Assembly: GCF_036567765.1 (NCBI RefSeq)
Contig: NZ_DATCTU010000007.1
Location: 1 to 64,000 of the forward strand
Direction of reading: 5' to 3'
Source of the DNA: Pseudobacteroides sp.
GTDB lineage: Bacteria; Bacillota; Clostridia; Acetivibrionales; DSM-2933
Length of the DNA: 64,000 nt
Below the pieces are notes generated by a model that searched no databases, was not told where the DNA came from, and saw only the letters and a program-made list of their open reading frames with translations. This document shows positions 37,462 to 48,268 of this stretch, in pieces. Within the stretch, counting starts at the first letter, position 1. Every line of letters starts with the position of its first letter. The position numbers and the translations under genes are program-made.

Positions 37462-40400
37462 ATGTTTGAACTAAATAATTTTGATTCTATAAAAATAGGC
37501 CTAGCATCTCCGGAAAAGATAAGAGAATGGTCAAGAGGCGAGGTTAAAAAGCCTGAAACCATCAATTATAGAACATTGAAGCCTGAGAGGGACGGTCTTT
37601 TCTGTGAAAGGATTTTCGGACCTCAGAAGGACTGGGAATGTCACTGTGGAAAGTATAAAAGAATCAGATATAAAGGCATAGTATGTGACAGATGTGGTGT
37701 TGAAGTAACAAGATCCAAGGTAAGAAGGGAAAGAATGGGGCATATCGAATTGGCTGCCCCAGTATCCCACATTTGGTATTTCAAGGGTATACCCAGCCGT
37801 ATGGGATTAATCCTTGATATGTCCCCAAGGGTACTTGAAAAGATATTGTACTTTGCATCATATGTAGTTATAGATCCGGGGCAGACACCGCTTTCAAAAA
37901 AGCAGCCTTTAACTGAAAAGGAATACAGAGACAGTTTGGAGAAATTTGGCCCCAAATTTCGTGCAGAAATGGGAGCAGAAGCTATAAAAGAGCTTCTTGT
38001 AGAAATTGATCTGGAACAGTTGTCCAAGGAGCTTAGGGCTGAACTGGAAGAAACAACCGGACAAAAAAGAATCAGAACAATTAAAAGACTTGAAGTAGTT
38101 GAGTCTTTCAGATTGTCATCCAACAGACCAGAGTGGATGATTATGGATGTTGTTCCTGTTATACCGCCTGAACTAAGACCTATGGTACAGTTAGATGGTG
38201 GAAGGTTTGCAACATCAGACTTAAATGACCTATACAGAAGAGTTATAAATCGAAACAACCGTTTAAAGAGACTTTTAGACCTGGGTGCTCCCGATATCAT
38301 TGTAAGAAATGAAAAGAGGATGCTCCAGGAAGCGGTTGACGCACTTATAGACAATGGCAGAAGAGGAAGGCCTGTAACTGGCCCTGGCAATAGGCCGTTA
38401 AAGTCCCTTTCAGATATGTTGAAGGGTAAGCAGGGACGTTTCCGTCAGAACCTCTTGGGTAAGCGTGTTGACTATTCAGGCCGTTCGGTTATAGTTGTCG
38501 GACCTGACCTTAAGATATTCCAGTGCGGACTTCCTAAGGAAATGGCACTTGAGCTCTTTAAGCCTTTTGTAATGAAAAAGCTTGTTAATGATGGCCTCGC
38601 ACACAATATTAAGAGTGCAAAGAGAATGGTTGAAAGAGTACGTAACGAAATATGGGATGTTTTGGAAGAAGTAATCAAAGAGCACCCAGTGCTTCTAAAC
38701 CGTGCACCAACCCTTCACAGACTTGGTATTCAGGCATTTGAGCCAGTACTTGTAGAAGGTAGAGCATTAAAGCTTCATCCATTGGTTTGTACAGCGTACA
38801 ATGCCGACTTTGACGGTGACCAGATGGCTGTTCACGTGCCCCTCTCAGCAGAGGCACAAGCAGAAGCAAGGTTCTTGATGCTTTCAGCAAACAACCTGTT
38901 GAAACCTCAGGATGGTAAACCTGTTACTGTACCGACTCAGGATATGGTTTTGGGTAGTTATTATCTAACAATAGAAAAGCCGGGGGAGCCTGGCGAGGGT
39001 AAAATATTCGGATCGCCTGAAGAAGCAATAATGGCTTATGACAATGGATTCTTAGGACTCCATGCACCTATCAAAGTAAGAATGAAGAGGGATATCAGAG
39101 GTGAGAGCTGTTACAGGATAATTAATGCCACAGCGGGGAGACTTATATTCAACGAAGCTATTCCGCAGGATCTTGGGTTTGTTGACAGAAATGATCCTGA
39201 AAAGGAAGCAGACCTTGAAGTAACATTCCTTGTCGATAGAAAAGCATTAGGGCGTATAATCGACAAATGTATAAGGGTTCATGGAACTACAGAGACTGCT
39301 ATTGTACTTGACAGGATAAAGGCTCTTGGCTTTAAATATTCTACAAGAGGTGCAATAACCATCAGCGTATCCGACATGGTTATACCTGAGATTAAGCAGC
39401 ATTACCTTAAAGAAACTGAAGACAGGATTGAAAATATAGTAAAGCAATATAAGAGAGGTCTTATATCTGATGAAGAAAGATATAACTCCGTTATAGCTGC
39501 TTGGACAGAGACAGTAGAAAGCATTACTCAAGCCCTGATGGCCAACCTGGACAGATTTAATCCAGTTTATATGATGGCTCACTCAGGAGCAAGAGGTAAC
39601 GTTAATCAGATAAGACAGCTGGCTGGTATGAGAGGACTTATGGCGGATACTTCCGGTAAGACAATCGAGATACCTATAAAGGCTAACTTCCGTGAAGGCC
39701 TTAATGTTCTTGAGTACTTTATATCAACTCACGGAGCAAGAAAAGGTCTTGCAGATACAGCTTTAAGAACTGCCGACTCAGGTTACTTGACAAGACGTCT
39801 TGTTGACGTAAGTCAGGATGTTATAGTCAGAGAAATGGATTGCGGTACCAGGAAAGGTATTGTTGTTTCCGATATTAAAGACGGAACTGAAGTCATAGAA
39901 GGTCTTGAAGAAAGAATCACAGGAAGATATGCTGCTGAAGCTATTACACACCCTGAAACCGGTGAAGTATTGATAGAAGCAGGCAAGATGATAAAAGAAG
40001 GTACGGCAAGCAAGATAGTAAAGGCGGGACATAGAAAGATCAAGATCAGATCTGTTCTTACCTGCCACTCCGAGTATGGGGTTTGCGGTAAGTGCTATGG
40101 AGCCAACCTTGCAACCGGTGAAGATTGTAACGTCGGTGAAGCCGTTGGTATCATAGCTGCCCAGTCAATTGGTGAGCCAGGTACACAGCTTACAATGAGA
40201 ACATTCCATACAGGTGGTGTTGCCGGTGATGACATCACACAAGGTTTGCCACGTGTAGAGGAATTGTTTGAGGCAAGAAAGCCAAAGGGTCTTGCAATCA
40301 TATCCGAAATACCGGGTACGGTTAAGATAAGCGAAACAAAGAAAAAGAGAGAAGTTATTATTACTTCAGAGGATGGAGAGGCAAGGAACTATCTTATACC

Positions 40401-40962
40401 ATACGGATCAAGGATCAAGGTAAGTGATGGTGAAGTAGTCGAGGCCGGTGACGAGCTCACAGAAGGTTCCGTTAATCCTCATGATATACTGAAAATAAAA
40501 GGTATAAACGGTGTTCAGTCCTATCTGCTGTCAGAGGTACAAAGGGTTTACAGACTGCAGGGGGTTGACATCAACGATAAGCATATAGAAGTTATTGTAA
40601 GGCAGATGCTCCGCAAGGTTAAGGTTGAAGAGGCTGGTGACACAAACCTTCTTCCGGGAAGCCTTGTAGATATATTTGATTTCGATGAAGAAAATGCTAA
40701 GGCATTGGCTGAGGGCAAGAGACCTGCAGAAGCAAAGAGAACTTTGCTTGGTATAACAAAGGCATCACTTGCGACTGAGTCCTTCTTATCGGCAGCATCC
40801 TTCCAGGAAACAACAAGGGTATTGACCGAAGCGGCTATAAAAGGAAAGGTTGATCCTCTGGTAGGACTTAAGGAGAATGTTATCATAGGTAAACTGATAC
40901 CTGCCGGAACAGGAATGAGCAGATATAAGGATATAAACATAAGTACTGTTGGTGTAGAATAA
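37462..40962 (+). CDS. rpoC: RNA polymerase beta prime subunit
   Basis: 1166 residues. Zinc ribbon [23 protein letters not shown] at about 60-82; the catalytic Mg2+ loop [12 protein letters not shown]; bridge helix region [30 protein letters not shown]; second zinc site with C-x-n-C in [13 protein letters not shown]; and the trigger loop [16 protein letters not shown]. No lineage insert of note. AAGGGAG precedes the ATG. Confidence 0.97.
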   Translation: MFELNNFDSIKIGLASPEKIREWSRGEVKKPETINYRTLKPERDGLFCERIFGPQKDWECHCGKYKRIRYKGIVCDRCGVEVTRSKVRRERMGHIELAAPVSHIWYFKGIPSRMGLILDMSPRVLEKILYFASYVVIDPGQTPLSKKQPLTEKEYRDSLEKFGPKFRAEMGAEAIKELLVEIDLEQLSKELRAELEETTGQKRIRTIKRLEVVESFRLSSNRPEWMIMDVVPVIPPELRPMVQLDGGRFATSDLNDLYRRVINRNNRLKRLLDLGAPDIIVRNEKRMLQEAVDALIDNGRRGRPVTGPGNRPLKSLSDMLKGKQGRFRQNLLGKRVDYSGRSVIVVGPDLKIFQCGLPKEMALELFKPFVMKKLVNDGLAHNIKSAKRMVERVRNEIWDVLEEVIKEHPVLLNRAPTLHRLGIQAFEPVLVEGRALKLHPLVCTAYNADFDGDQMAVHVPLSAEAQAEARFLMLSANNLLKPQDGKPVTVPTQDMVLGSYYLTIEKPGEPGEGKIFGSPEEAIMAYDNGFLGLHAPIKVRMKRDIRGESCYRIINATAGRLIFNEAIPQDLGFVDRNDPEKEADLEVTFLVDRKALGRIIDKCIRVHGTTETAIVLDRIKALGFKYSTRGAITISVSDMVIPEIKQHYLKETEDRIENIVKQYKRGLISDEERYNSVIAAWTETVESITQALMANLDRFNPVYMMAHSGARGNVNQIRQLAGMRGLMADTSGKTIEIPIKANFREGLNVLEYFISTHGARKGLADTALRTADSGYLTRRLVDVSQDVIVREMDCGTRKGIVVSDIKDGTEVIEGLEERITGRYAAEAITHPETGEVLIEAGKMIKEGTASKIVKAGHRKIKIRSVLTCHSEYGVCGKCYGANLATGEDCNVGEAVGIIAAQSIGEPGTQLTMRTFHTGGVAGDDITQGLPRVEELFEARKPKGLAIISEIPGTVKISETKKKREVIITSEDGEARNYLIPYGSRIKVSDGEVVEAGDELTEGSVNPHDILKIKGINGVQSYLLSEVQRVYRLQGVDINDKHIEVIVRQMLRKVKVEEAGDTNLLPGSLVDIFDFDEENAKALAEGKRPAEAKRTLLGITKASLATESFLSAASFQETTRVLTEAAIKGKVDPLVGLKENVIIGKLIPAGTGMSRYKDINISTVGVE

Positions 40963-40997
40963 CAAATAAAGCTGCAAAATAGTACAGACATTAAAAT

Positions 40998-41023
40998 GGA
41001 GTCAGTGTTTACTGGCTCCTTAA
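40998..41023 (+). terminator. Possible weak terminator after rpoC
   Basis: GGAGTCAG-TGTTTA-CTGGCTCC, 8 pairs with one G-T, followed only by TTAAT. It may reduce rather than stop readthrough into the str operon. Confidence 0.4.
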
Positions 41024-41026
41024 TCC

Positions 41027-41055
41027 TTGACAAAATAAAATTTAAGATATAAAAT
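41027..41055 (+). promoter_or_regulatory. Promoter of the str operon
   Basis: TTGACA, 17 bases, TAAAAT: one base from consensus. It drives the L7Ae-like gene, rpsL, rpsG, fusA and tuf. Confidence 0.75.
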
Positions 41056-41182
41056 ATTTTAGTGTGTGTTTAAGTATTATTAATGTAAAAGAATGTATTT
41101 GAAACAAAGAAATGCTTTTTCTTAATGAAAGGATATGGTAAGAGCACACTATATAATTTAGTGGATTTCCTGGAGGGTAAAG

Positions 41183-41425
41183 GTGTTGGAGAGTATTAAG
41201 AGCAGTAAAAAGACAATTGGAATAAGACAGTCCCTTAAGGCAGTTGAAAATGGAATTGCCGGCACTGTCTATATAGCAAAGGATGCAGACGAAAAGGTGG
41301 TAAGAAACATAAAAGAATTATGTTCGGTAAGCAGTATTGAAATTGTTTATATTGATACTATGAAGCAGCTTGGAAAGGCATGTGGCATCGAAGTTGGGGC
41401 TGCAGTGGCCTGTGTTTTAAAATAG
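41183..41425 (+). CDS. L7Ae-like ribosomal/kink-turn-binding protein (YbxF type)
   Basis: 80 residues. IGIRQSLKAVENGIAGTVYIAKDADEKVV and the C-terminal LGKACGIEVGAAVACVL match the small bacterial L7Ae homologues (YbxF/RplGB), which bind kink-turn RNA. It stands just before rpsL, the usual Firmicute position. Start is TTG with GGAGGG 8-12 bases upstream. Confidence 0.88.
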   Translation: MLESIKSSKKTIGIRQSLKAVENGIAGTVYIAKDADEKVVRNIKELCSVSSIEIVYIDTMKQLGKACGIEVGAAVACVLK

Positions 41426-41486
41426 CAAACTGTGGAAATAGTTATTTATTATAATAATAAATTAATCATTGAAAGGAGGTGAAGTA

Positions 41487-41915
41487 ATGCCAACGTTTAA
41501 CCAGTTAGTAAGAAAAGGTAGACAGGTTGTTGAAAAGAAATCTACAGCACCCGCACTTCAAAAAGGATTCAATTCTTTGAAGAAGCAGCCTACAGATGCA
41601 AGTGCTCCTCAAAAGCGTGGAGTATGTACTGTTGTTAAAACTACTACTCCTAAGAAGCCTAACTCAGCTTTGAGAAAGGTTGCAAGGGTACGTTTGACAA
41701 ACGGTATAGAAGTAACTGCTTATATTCCGGGTATAGGTCACAACCTGCAAGAGCACAGTGTTGTTCTCATCAGGGGAGGTAGGGTTAAGGACCTTCCAGG
41801 GGTTAGATATCATATTGTTAGAGGAACTCTTGATACTGCAGGTGTTGCAAAAAGAATGCAGTCACGTTCCAAATATGGTGCTAAGAGACCAAAAGCTGGA
41901 GCTGTTAAGAAATAA
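41487..41915 (+). CDS. rpsL: 30S ribosomal protein S12
   Basis: 142 residues starting [13 protein letters not shown]. The decoding loops [18 protein letters not shown] and [17 protein letters not shown] carry the lysines that interact with streptomycin in the sensitive form. A ~14-residue N-terminal insert with [11 protein letters not shown] is common in Clostridia. Start set by AAGGAGGTGA; an in-frame upstream codon lies ahead of this site. Confidence 0.96.
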   Translation: MPTFNQLVRKGRQVVEKKSTAPALQKGFNSLKKQPTDASAPQKRGVCTVVKTTTPKKPNSALRKVARVRLTNGIEVTAYIPGIGHNLQEHSVVLIRGGRVKDLPGVRYHIVRGTLDTAGVAKRMQSRSKYGAKRPKAGAVKK

Positions 41916-42536
<621 letters not shown>

Positions 42537-42624
42537 GAGTAAATTCAAAATGTATTCAATGTCCAAAATTTTGTTTCGATAAATCCTAATTTGGGCCCTA
42601 TGGATATTTGAAAGGAAGGTTAAG

Positions 42625-44712
42625 ATGCCCAGGCAATTTAGTCTAGAAAATACTAGAAACATTGGTATAATGGCACATATAGATGCTGGAAAGACTACAA
42701 CGACTGAAAGAATTCTATTCTATACTGGTAGAACTCATAAAATCGGTGAAGTTCATGAAGGTGCGGCTACAATGGACTGGATGGAGCAGGAGCAGGAGAG
42801 AGGTATAACAATTACCTCTGCTGCTACAACAGCTCAGTGGAAAGGCAACAGGATAAATATCATTGATACACCGGGACACGTTGACTTCACAGTTGAAGTT
42901 GAAAGATCATTGCGTGTTCTTGACGGATCAGTTACATTGTTCTGTGCTAAAGGCGGCGTTGAGCCACAGTCAGAAACTGTTTGGAGACAGGCTGACAAAT
43001 ACAAAGTACCACGTATGGCTTATGTTAACAAGATGGACATCATGGGAGCAGACTTCTTTAACTGCATAAAAATGATGAAGGAAAGATTAGGCTCAAATGC
43101 TGTGCCTCTTCAGCTTCCTATCGGAAAAGAAGATAACTTCCAGGGCGTGGTAGATCTTGTATTAATGAAAGCATATATTTTCAAGGATGATTTGGGAAAA
43201 GTTATAGATGAAGTTGAGATACCTGAAGATATGAAGGATCTTGCTGACGAATATTATTCTATGTTAATGGAAAACGTGGCAGATCTTGATGAAGAAGTTA
43301 TGATGAAGTATCTTGAAGGTGAAGAGATTAGTTTGGCAGAAGTGAAGGATTGCATAAGAAAGGCTACTATTGCTAATAAAATAGTTCCTGTACTTTGTGG
43401 ATCTTCATACAAAAACAAGGGCGTTCAGCAGCTTTTGGATGCAGTTATTGACTACATGCCTTCACCACTTGATATTCCTGCTATAAAAGGTCTCGCAGTT
43501 GATGGAGAGCAGGAGATGGAAAGACCCGCAAACGATGAAGGTCCATTCTCTGCATTGGCATTTAAAATAATGACCGACCCATTCGTTGGTAAACTTTGCT
43601 TCTTCAGAGTTTACTCAGGTAAGCTAGGATCCGGTTCTTATGTATTAAATTCCACAAAAAATAAAAGAGAGCGTATAGGAAGAATACTTCAGATGCATGC
43701 TAATCACAGAGAGGAAATAGATACTGTTTATTCTGGTGATATAGCTGCAGCTATAGGCTTAAAGGATACTACTACTGGTGATACACTTTGTTCCGATGAT
43801 GATCCTATTATTCTTGAATCAATGGAATTCCCAGAGCCTGTTATAAATGTCGCAATTGAGCCTAAAACAAAGGCTGGACAGGAAAAGATGGGTATTGCTT
43901 TATCAAAGCTTGCTGAAGAAGACCCCACATTCAAGACATATACAGACCCTGAAACCGGACAAACAATTATCGCAGGTATGGGAGAGCTCCATCTTGAAAT
44001 CATTGTTGACCGTATGATGAGGGAGTTCAAAGTTGAGGCAAACGTTGGTAAACCTCAGGTTGCATATAAGGAAACAATCCGTAAACATGTTAAGGTTGAA
44101 GGTAAATTTGTTCGTCAGTCCGGTGGTAAAGGTCAGTACGGTCACTGTTGGATTGAAATCGAACCACAAGAGCCAGGTGCTGGGTACTTATTTGTTAATA
44201 AGATAGTCGGTGGAGCTATTCCAAAAGAATATATCCCGGCGATTGATGCAGGTATTCAGGAAGCAATGAATCACGGTGTTCTTGCAGGCTATGAGGTTCT
44301 TGACATCAAGGTTACTCTTATAGACGGTTCTTACCACGAAGTTGACTCGTCAGAAATGGCGTTTAAGATTGCAGGTTCAATGGCCTTCAAGGATGGATGT
44401 AAGAAGGCAAATCCAGTGCTTCTCGAGCCTATGATGAGAGTTGACGTAACAGTTCCTGAGGAGTACATGGGAGACGTTATCGGTGACTTGAACTCAAGAA
44501 GAGGAAGAATCGAAGGAATGGAAGCAAGAGGTGGAGCACAGGTTGTTAAATCATTTGTTCCCCTTTCAGAAATGTTCGGATATGCAACTACTTTGCGTTC
44601 AAGAACACAGGGTAGAGGAGTTTACTCCATGCAGTTTGACCATTATGAAGAAGTTCCTAAGAACATACAAGAAGGTATTTCTAAATCAAGAAATACAAAC
44701 AACAATGAATAA
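42625..44712 (+). CDS. fusA: Elongation factor G
   Basis: 695 residues. G1 [15 protein letters not shown], switch region [23 protein letters not shown]3 [10 protein letters not shown]4 NKMD. Domains II-V complete, with [12 protein letters not shown] and the C-terminal [14 protein letters not shown]. It catalyses translocation. GGAAGG precedes the ATG. Confidence 0.97.
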   Translation: MPRQFSLENTRNIGIMAHIDAGKTTTTERILFYTGRTHKIGEVHEGAATMDWMEQEQERGITITSAATTAQWKGNRINIIDTPGHVDFTVEVERSLRVLDGSVTLFCAKGGVEPQSETVWRQADKYKVPRMAYVNKMDIMGADFFNCIKMMKERLGSNAVPLQLPIGKEDNFQGVVDLVLMKAYIFKDDLGKVIDEVEIPEDMKDLADEYYSMLMENVADLDEEVMMKYLEGEEISLAEVKDCIRKATIANKIVPVLCGSSYKNKGVQQLLDAVIDYMPSPLDIPAIKGLAVDGEQEMERPANDEGPFSALAFKIMTDPFVGKLCFFRVYSGKLGSGSYVLNSTKNKRERIGRILQMHANHREEIDTVYSGDIAAAIGLKDTTTGDTLCSDDDPIILESMEFPEPVINVAIEPKTKAGQEKMGIALSKLAEEDPTFKTYTDPETGQTIIAGMGELHLEIIVDRMMREFKVEANVGKPQVAYKETIRKHVKVEGKFVRQSGGKGQYGHCWIEIEPQEPGAGYLFVNKIVGGAIPKEYIPAIDAGIQEAMNHGVLAGYEVLDIKVTLIDGSYHEVDSSEMAFKIAGSMAFKDGCKKANPVLLEPMMRVDVTVPEEYMGDVIGDLNSRRGRIEGMEARGGAQVVKSFVPLSEMFGYATTLRSRTQGRGVYSMQFDHYEEVPKNIQEGISKSRNTNNNE

Positions 44713-44788
44713 GTGATTTTCTTCAGGGATAATCCCTGTTGATATACCAATAATTAAAGTAATTTATTAATTAAAGGAGGATTTTGCA

Positions 44789-45991
44789 ATGGCAAAGGCT
44801 AAATTTGAAAGAAATAAACCCCACGTTAACATTGGAACAATTGGTCACGTTGACCACGGTAAGACATCATTAACAGCAGCTATCACTAAGGTTTTAGGTT
44901 TCTTGGGAAAAGCTAGCTATACAGCTTACGATCAGATCGATAAAGCTCCAGAAGAAAGAGAAAGAGGTATCACAATTTCAACAGCTCACGTTGAATATGA
45001 AACAGATAACAGACACTACGCTCACGTTGACTGCCCAGGCCATGCTGACTATGTTAAAAACATGATCACTGGTGCTGCTCAGATGGACGGTGCTATACTC
45101 GTTGTTTCAGCTGCTGATGGTCCTATGCCACAGACTAGAGAACACATTCTTCTCTCCCGTCAGGTTGGTGTGCCATACATAGTTGTTTTCTTAAACAAGT
45201 GTGATATGGTTGATGACGAAGAACTTATCGAGTTGGTTGAAATGGAATTAAGAGAACTCTTAACTTCATATGAATTCCCAGGTGATGATATTCCCATCGT
45301 TAGAGGTTCTGCATTAGTTGCTCTTGAATCAAATGCAACTGACGTAAATGCTCCAGAATATCAGCCAATAATGAAATTAATGGCTGAAGTTGATACTTTC
45401 ATACCTACACCTGAAAGACCAACAGACAAACCTTTCCTTATGCCTGTCGAAGATGTTTTCTCAATCACAGGTCGTGGAACAGTTGCTACTGGTAGGGTTG
45501 AAAGAGGTATATTGAAGGTTGGAGACGAAGTTGAACTCATCGGTTTGGCTGAAGAATCCAAGAAGGTTGTTGTAACTGGTGTTGAAATGTTCAGAAAGCT
45601 TCTTGATCAAGCTGTTGCTGGGGACAACATCGGAGCTCTCTTAAGAGGTATCCAGAGAAATGAAATCGAAAGAGGTCAGGTATTGGCTAAACCAGGTTCA
45701 GTTAAACCTCATACTCATTTCGAATCACAGGTTTACGTTTTAACAAAAGAAGAAGGTGGAAGACATACTCCTTTCTTCAATGGTTATAGACCACAGTTCT
45801 ACTTCAGAACTACAGACGTTACTGGTGTTGCTGAATTACCAGCAGGAACAGAAATGTGTATGCCTGGTGACCACATCACAATGGTAATTAAGCTCATCGC
45901 TCCTATAGCTATGGAAGAAGGCTTAAGATTCGCTATCCGTGAAGGTGGTAGAACAGTAGGTTCTGGTACAGTTTCAAAGATCATAGAATAA
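44789..45991 (+). CDS. tuf: Elongation factor Tu
   Basis: 400 residues. G1 [74 protein letters not shown]. Domain III ends [11 protein letters not shown]. Delivers aminoacyl-tRNA. AAGGAGG precedes the ATG. Codon use is biased, as for a very highly expressed gene. Last gene before a strong terminator. Confidence 0.97.
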   Translation: MAKAKFERNKPHVNIGTIGHVDHGKTSLTAAITKVLGFLGKASYTAYDQIDKAPEERERGITISTAHVEYETDNRHYAHVDCPGHADYVKNMITGAAQMDGAILVVSAADGPMPQTREHILLSRQVGVPYIVVFLNKCDMVDDEELIELVEMELRELLTSYEFPGDDIPIVRGSALVALESNATDVNAPEYQPIMKLMAEVDTFIPTPERPTDKPFLMPVEDVFSITGRGTVATGRVERGILKVGDEVELIGLAEESKKVVVTGVEMFRKLLDQAVAGDNIGALLRGIQRNEIERGQVLAKPGSVKPHTHFESQVYVLTKEEGGRHTPFFNGYRPQFYFRTTDVTGVAELPAGTEMCMPGDHITMVIKLIAPIAMEEGLRFAIREGGRTVGSGTVSKIIE

Positions 45992-46042
45992 TATTTTCTA
46001 TAAAAGTAAATTTTAGGATATTTGCTTAGCAAATTCCTCAAT

Positions 46043-46071
46043 AAAAGCCGGGGTTATGCCCCGGCTTTTAT
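46043..46071 (+). terminator. Bidirectional terminator between tuf and the DUF192 gene
   Basis: AAAAGCCGGGG-TTATG-CCCCGGCTTTT, 11 pairs, flanked by T and A runs, so it can end transcripts from both convergent genes. Confidence 0.92.
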
Positions 46072-46080
46072 ACTTTAATA

Positions 46081-46431
46081 TCAAAAAGTTTGTTCAAAAT
46101 CCAGCAAATCCCCGATTTCAGTGCTTGATACATCAATTGTTCCCACTGGAAGTTCAATTGTACTCTTGGCACTTCTGACAATTCCCGATACTCTCCATGG
46201 CGGTATAGCTTTTATTAAGTGAACTACCTTCATAGAATCATCAATAAAAATAATATCCAGAGAAAACTTCATAAAGCACATATGGATTGAATTGCATTTT
46301 GTAAGAAGCAACCCACTTCCTGAAGGTAGCTCCCTTTTGGCCATAAGTCCGGAGAACCGCTTTATAAAGCTGTCTGCAACCGCCAGATTGCTAGATATTA
46401 TGGTACCTTTGCTTTTATTTATAAGCTTCAT
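46081..46431 (-). CDS. DUF192 family protein
   Basis: 116 residues. DUF192 pattern: FIKRFSGLMAKRELPSGSGLLLTKCNSIHMCFMKFSLDIIFID, then VVHLIKAIPPWR and a C-terminal VGTIDVSSTEIGDLL. A single soluble beta-rich domain without signal peptide. Function of the family is unknown. It is monocistronic and convergent to tuf. Confidence 0.85.
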   Translation of the reverse strand: MKLINKSKGTIISSNLAVADSFIKRFSGLMAKRELPSGSGLLLTKCNSIHMCFMKFSLDIIFIDDSMKVVHLIKAIPPWRVSGIVRSAKSTIELPVGTIDVSSTEIGDLLDFEQTF

Positions 46432-46554
46432 TGTAAATTCCTACTTTCTTTTATTATATATGAAATAATCTAAAATCCTTTTAATAAATATCGGATTTTT
46501 TATAAAAAGAGATAATTTTACTCTAATAGAGGTAAATAAATATATCAAAAAATT

Positions 46555-46583
46555 CAGACATTAATAAAAAAAAGGCGTATAAT
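46555..46583 (+). promoter_or_regulatory. Promoter of the sigma/anti-sigma operon
   Basis: CAGACA, 17 bases, TATAAT. The match is to the housekeeping sigma; no typical ECF (AAC/CGT) motif was seen. Confidence 0.5.
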
Positions 46584-46620
46584 AGTATATAACAATTAAA
46601 TTGAAAGGAGGTGTGGTTTT

Positions 46621-47181
46621 GTGGACTCGTCTGTCAGTGATATTGAGCTGGTTAACAGGTGTATTAAAGGGAATCAGGATTCATTCTCAGAGCTGGTGAG
46701 CAGATACAAGAGGCTAGTTTTTAAAGTAGTGTACAATGTTATGAATAATGAGCAAGAAGTTAATGATATATCACAAGAGGTGTTTTTAAAGGTTTACAAA
46801 AATCTTAAGGCCTATAACCCGGAATACAAGTTTTCCACTTGGATTGTAAAGATAGCCACAAACCACTGCCTGGATATTGTGCGGAAAAAGAAGGTTGATT
46901 CTCTGCCAATTGACGAAGCTATAGATGTTCCTAATAAAAGCGATACCCCTGAGGAACTTTATATAAAGAAGGAAAAAGTTGAGAAGATTAGAGAAGCTAT
47001 ATCGGAACTGCCAGAAAAATACAGAGTTCCAATTATACTTTTTCACCAAAACGGCTTATCATATGAAGAGATGACTAATGTTATGAATGAACCAATAACC
47101 ATTATAAAAAATAGATTGTACAGGGCAAGATTAATGTTAAAGGGTAAACTGGTACCGGAAGGAAAGGAGGGAGCTCTATGA
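46621..47181 (+). CDS. ECF-type RNA polymerase sigma factor
   Basis: 186 residues with GTG start after AAAGGAGGTG. Region 2: LVNRCIKGNQDSFSELVSRYKRLVFKVVYNVMNNEQEVNDISQEVFLKVYKNL, then FSTWIVKIATNHCLD. Region 4: AISELPEKYRVPIILFHQNGLSYEEM. Regions 1 and 3 are absent, as in SigW-like factors. The stop overlaps the start of the anti-sigma gene (ATGA), a classic regulator pair. Confidence 0.92.
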   Translation: MDSSVSDIELVNRCIKGNQDSFSELVSRYKRLVFKVVYNVMNNEQEVNDISQEVFLKVYKNLKAYNPEYKFSTWIVKIATNHCLDIVRKKKVDSLPIDEAIDVPNKSDTPEELYIKKEKVEKIREAISELPEKYRVPIILFHQNGLSYEEMTNVMNEPITIIKNRLYRARLMLKGKLVPEGKEGAL

Positions 47182-47741
47182 GTTGCGAAAAATTCAGTGA
47201 TCTGCTAATGAAATTCTTTGATGGAAATATAAGCACCGCAGAAGACGGAAGCTTGAAGGAACATATTAAATCCTGTGTCAGCTGTAGAACTGAGTTTGAC
47301 AGCCTCAATGAGATCTTTAACTGCTATGAAGAGGATAATACAGTGGAGCCCCCGGAAGGATTCGAAGCCTCTGTAATGGAGAAGGTCAATGAGTATGAAA
47401 ACCAGAGGCGTAAAAGAGTAGACAGATACTTTATGATTATATATGGTGCCACATTTGTAGTGCTTGGAGTAATTTCAATGTTTCTTCTCATATATTTGAG
47501 AAACGGATCTATACTTGGTGCATCTGTTAAAAATGAAGGGCTAGGAGAGGTTTTCTGGGGAATTGTTTTCTTTGTATATAGCCTGGTTAAAACTATTTCT
47601 CCTATACTAAAGGATAGCATAAATAGTTATGCTAACTACTACTTATTTGCTATAAGCTTATTAGTTTATCTAGTTATTCAAAAAAGCATTGTTGAGAAGA
47701 GAAATAGAGAAAAGACTGCACAAACTCCTGAAAACAACTAA
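47178..47741 (+). CDS. Membrane-bound anti-sigma factor (zf-HC2 type)
   Basis: 187 residues. The N-terminal zinc-binding anti-sigma domain has HIKSCVSC (H-x3-C-x2-C). Two membrane segments follow (about 78-103 and 145-165). It should hold the upstream sigma factor at the membrane until a signal releases it. The signal is unknown. A terminator follows. Confidence 0.85.
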   Translation: MSCEKFSDLLMKFFDGNISTAEDGSLKEHIKSCVSCRTEFDSLNEIFNCYEEDNTVEPPEGFEASVMEKVNEYENQRRKRVDRYFMIIYGATFVVLGVISMFLLIYLRNGSILGASVKNEGLGEVFWGIVFFVYSLVKTISPILKDSINSYANYYLFAISLLVYLVIQKSIVEKRNREKTAQTPENN

Positions 47742-47750
47742 TTTTACTGG

Positions 47751-47806
47751 TAAAACAGCATATTAATAGCCTGTACTCTAGGCAGGTTATTAATATGCTG
47801 TTTTAT
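47751..47806 (+). terminator. Terminator after the anti-sigma gene
   Basis: A long stem (AAAACAGCATATTAATA with TATTAATATGCTGTTTT plus CCTG/CAGG) is followed by TATTTAT. Confidence 0.85.
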
Positions 47807-47856
47807 TTATGAAATCCTTAAATTTAGAAATAAAGGATTTGCTTTTTAAAAATTTC

Positions 47857-47865
47857 TGCTATAAT
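47857..47865 (+). promoter_or_regulatory. Extended -10 promoter for the HPr-like gene
   Basis: TGC-TATAAT with only a weak -35 (TTGCTT at 15 bases). About 130 bases before the start codon. Confidence 0.45.
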
Positions 47866-47996
47866 TAATATGACTAATGATATAGACATTGATATTTGAT
47901 GGGTTTTGTATGGATTAAAAGGAAGTAATCAGTAGATTACTAGAATTTATGTAAGTTATATAATGTACAAAAGAACTTTAAGGAGGCTATATATAA

Positions 47997-48266
47997 ATGA
48001 TATCAAAAGAAGTTGTAATAAAGAATCAGTCGGGTCTTGATTCAAAACAGGCAGCTATGTTCATTCAAAAGGCATCCAATTTCAAGTCCGGTATATGGAT
48101 TGAAAAGGGAGAAAGAAAGGCTAATGCCAAAAGCTTATTGGGAATGTTGTCGTTGGGAATAGGAAGCGGAACAAAAATTATACTGATAGCTGATGGTGAG
48201 GATGAACAGTCAGCAATATCAGATTTGGAGAAATATTTAACAGCAGGTTTGGTTGAAGGGGCCTGA
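47997..48266 (+). CDS. Crh-like HPr paralogue lacking the catalytic histidine
   Basis: 89 residues with the HPr fold pattern. The usual active-site segment GLHARPA reads GLDSKQA, so His15 is replaced by Asp15. The regulatory segment is kept: ANAKSLLGMLSLG with Ser46 at the exact HPr position. The protein resembles Bacillus Crh (which has Gln15), including GEDEQSA near the end. It cannot carry a phosphate on residue 15 as HPr does, but could be phosphorylated on Ser46 by HPr kinase and act on CcpA-like regulators. AAGGAGG precedes the ATG. The enzyme I paralogue starts two bases after its stop. Confidence 0.85.
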   Translation: MISKEVVIKNQSGLDSKQAAMFIQKASNFKSGIWIEKGERKANAKSLLGMLSLGIGSGTKIILIADGEDEQSAISDLEKYLTAGLVEGA

Positions 48267-48268
48267 TA

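Noticed and set aside
37641..38390. 249-residue minus-strand frame within rpoC
   Set aside because: It is a shadow of the conserved rpoC sequence, without a ribosome site or family resemblance. The same holds for other antisense frames over rpoB, tuf, ilvD and ilvB.
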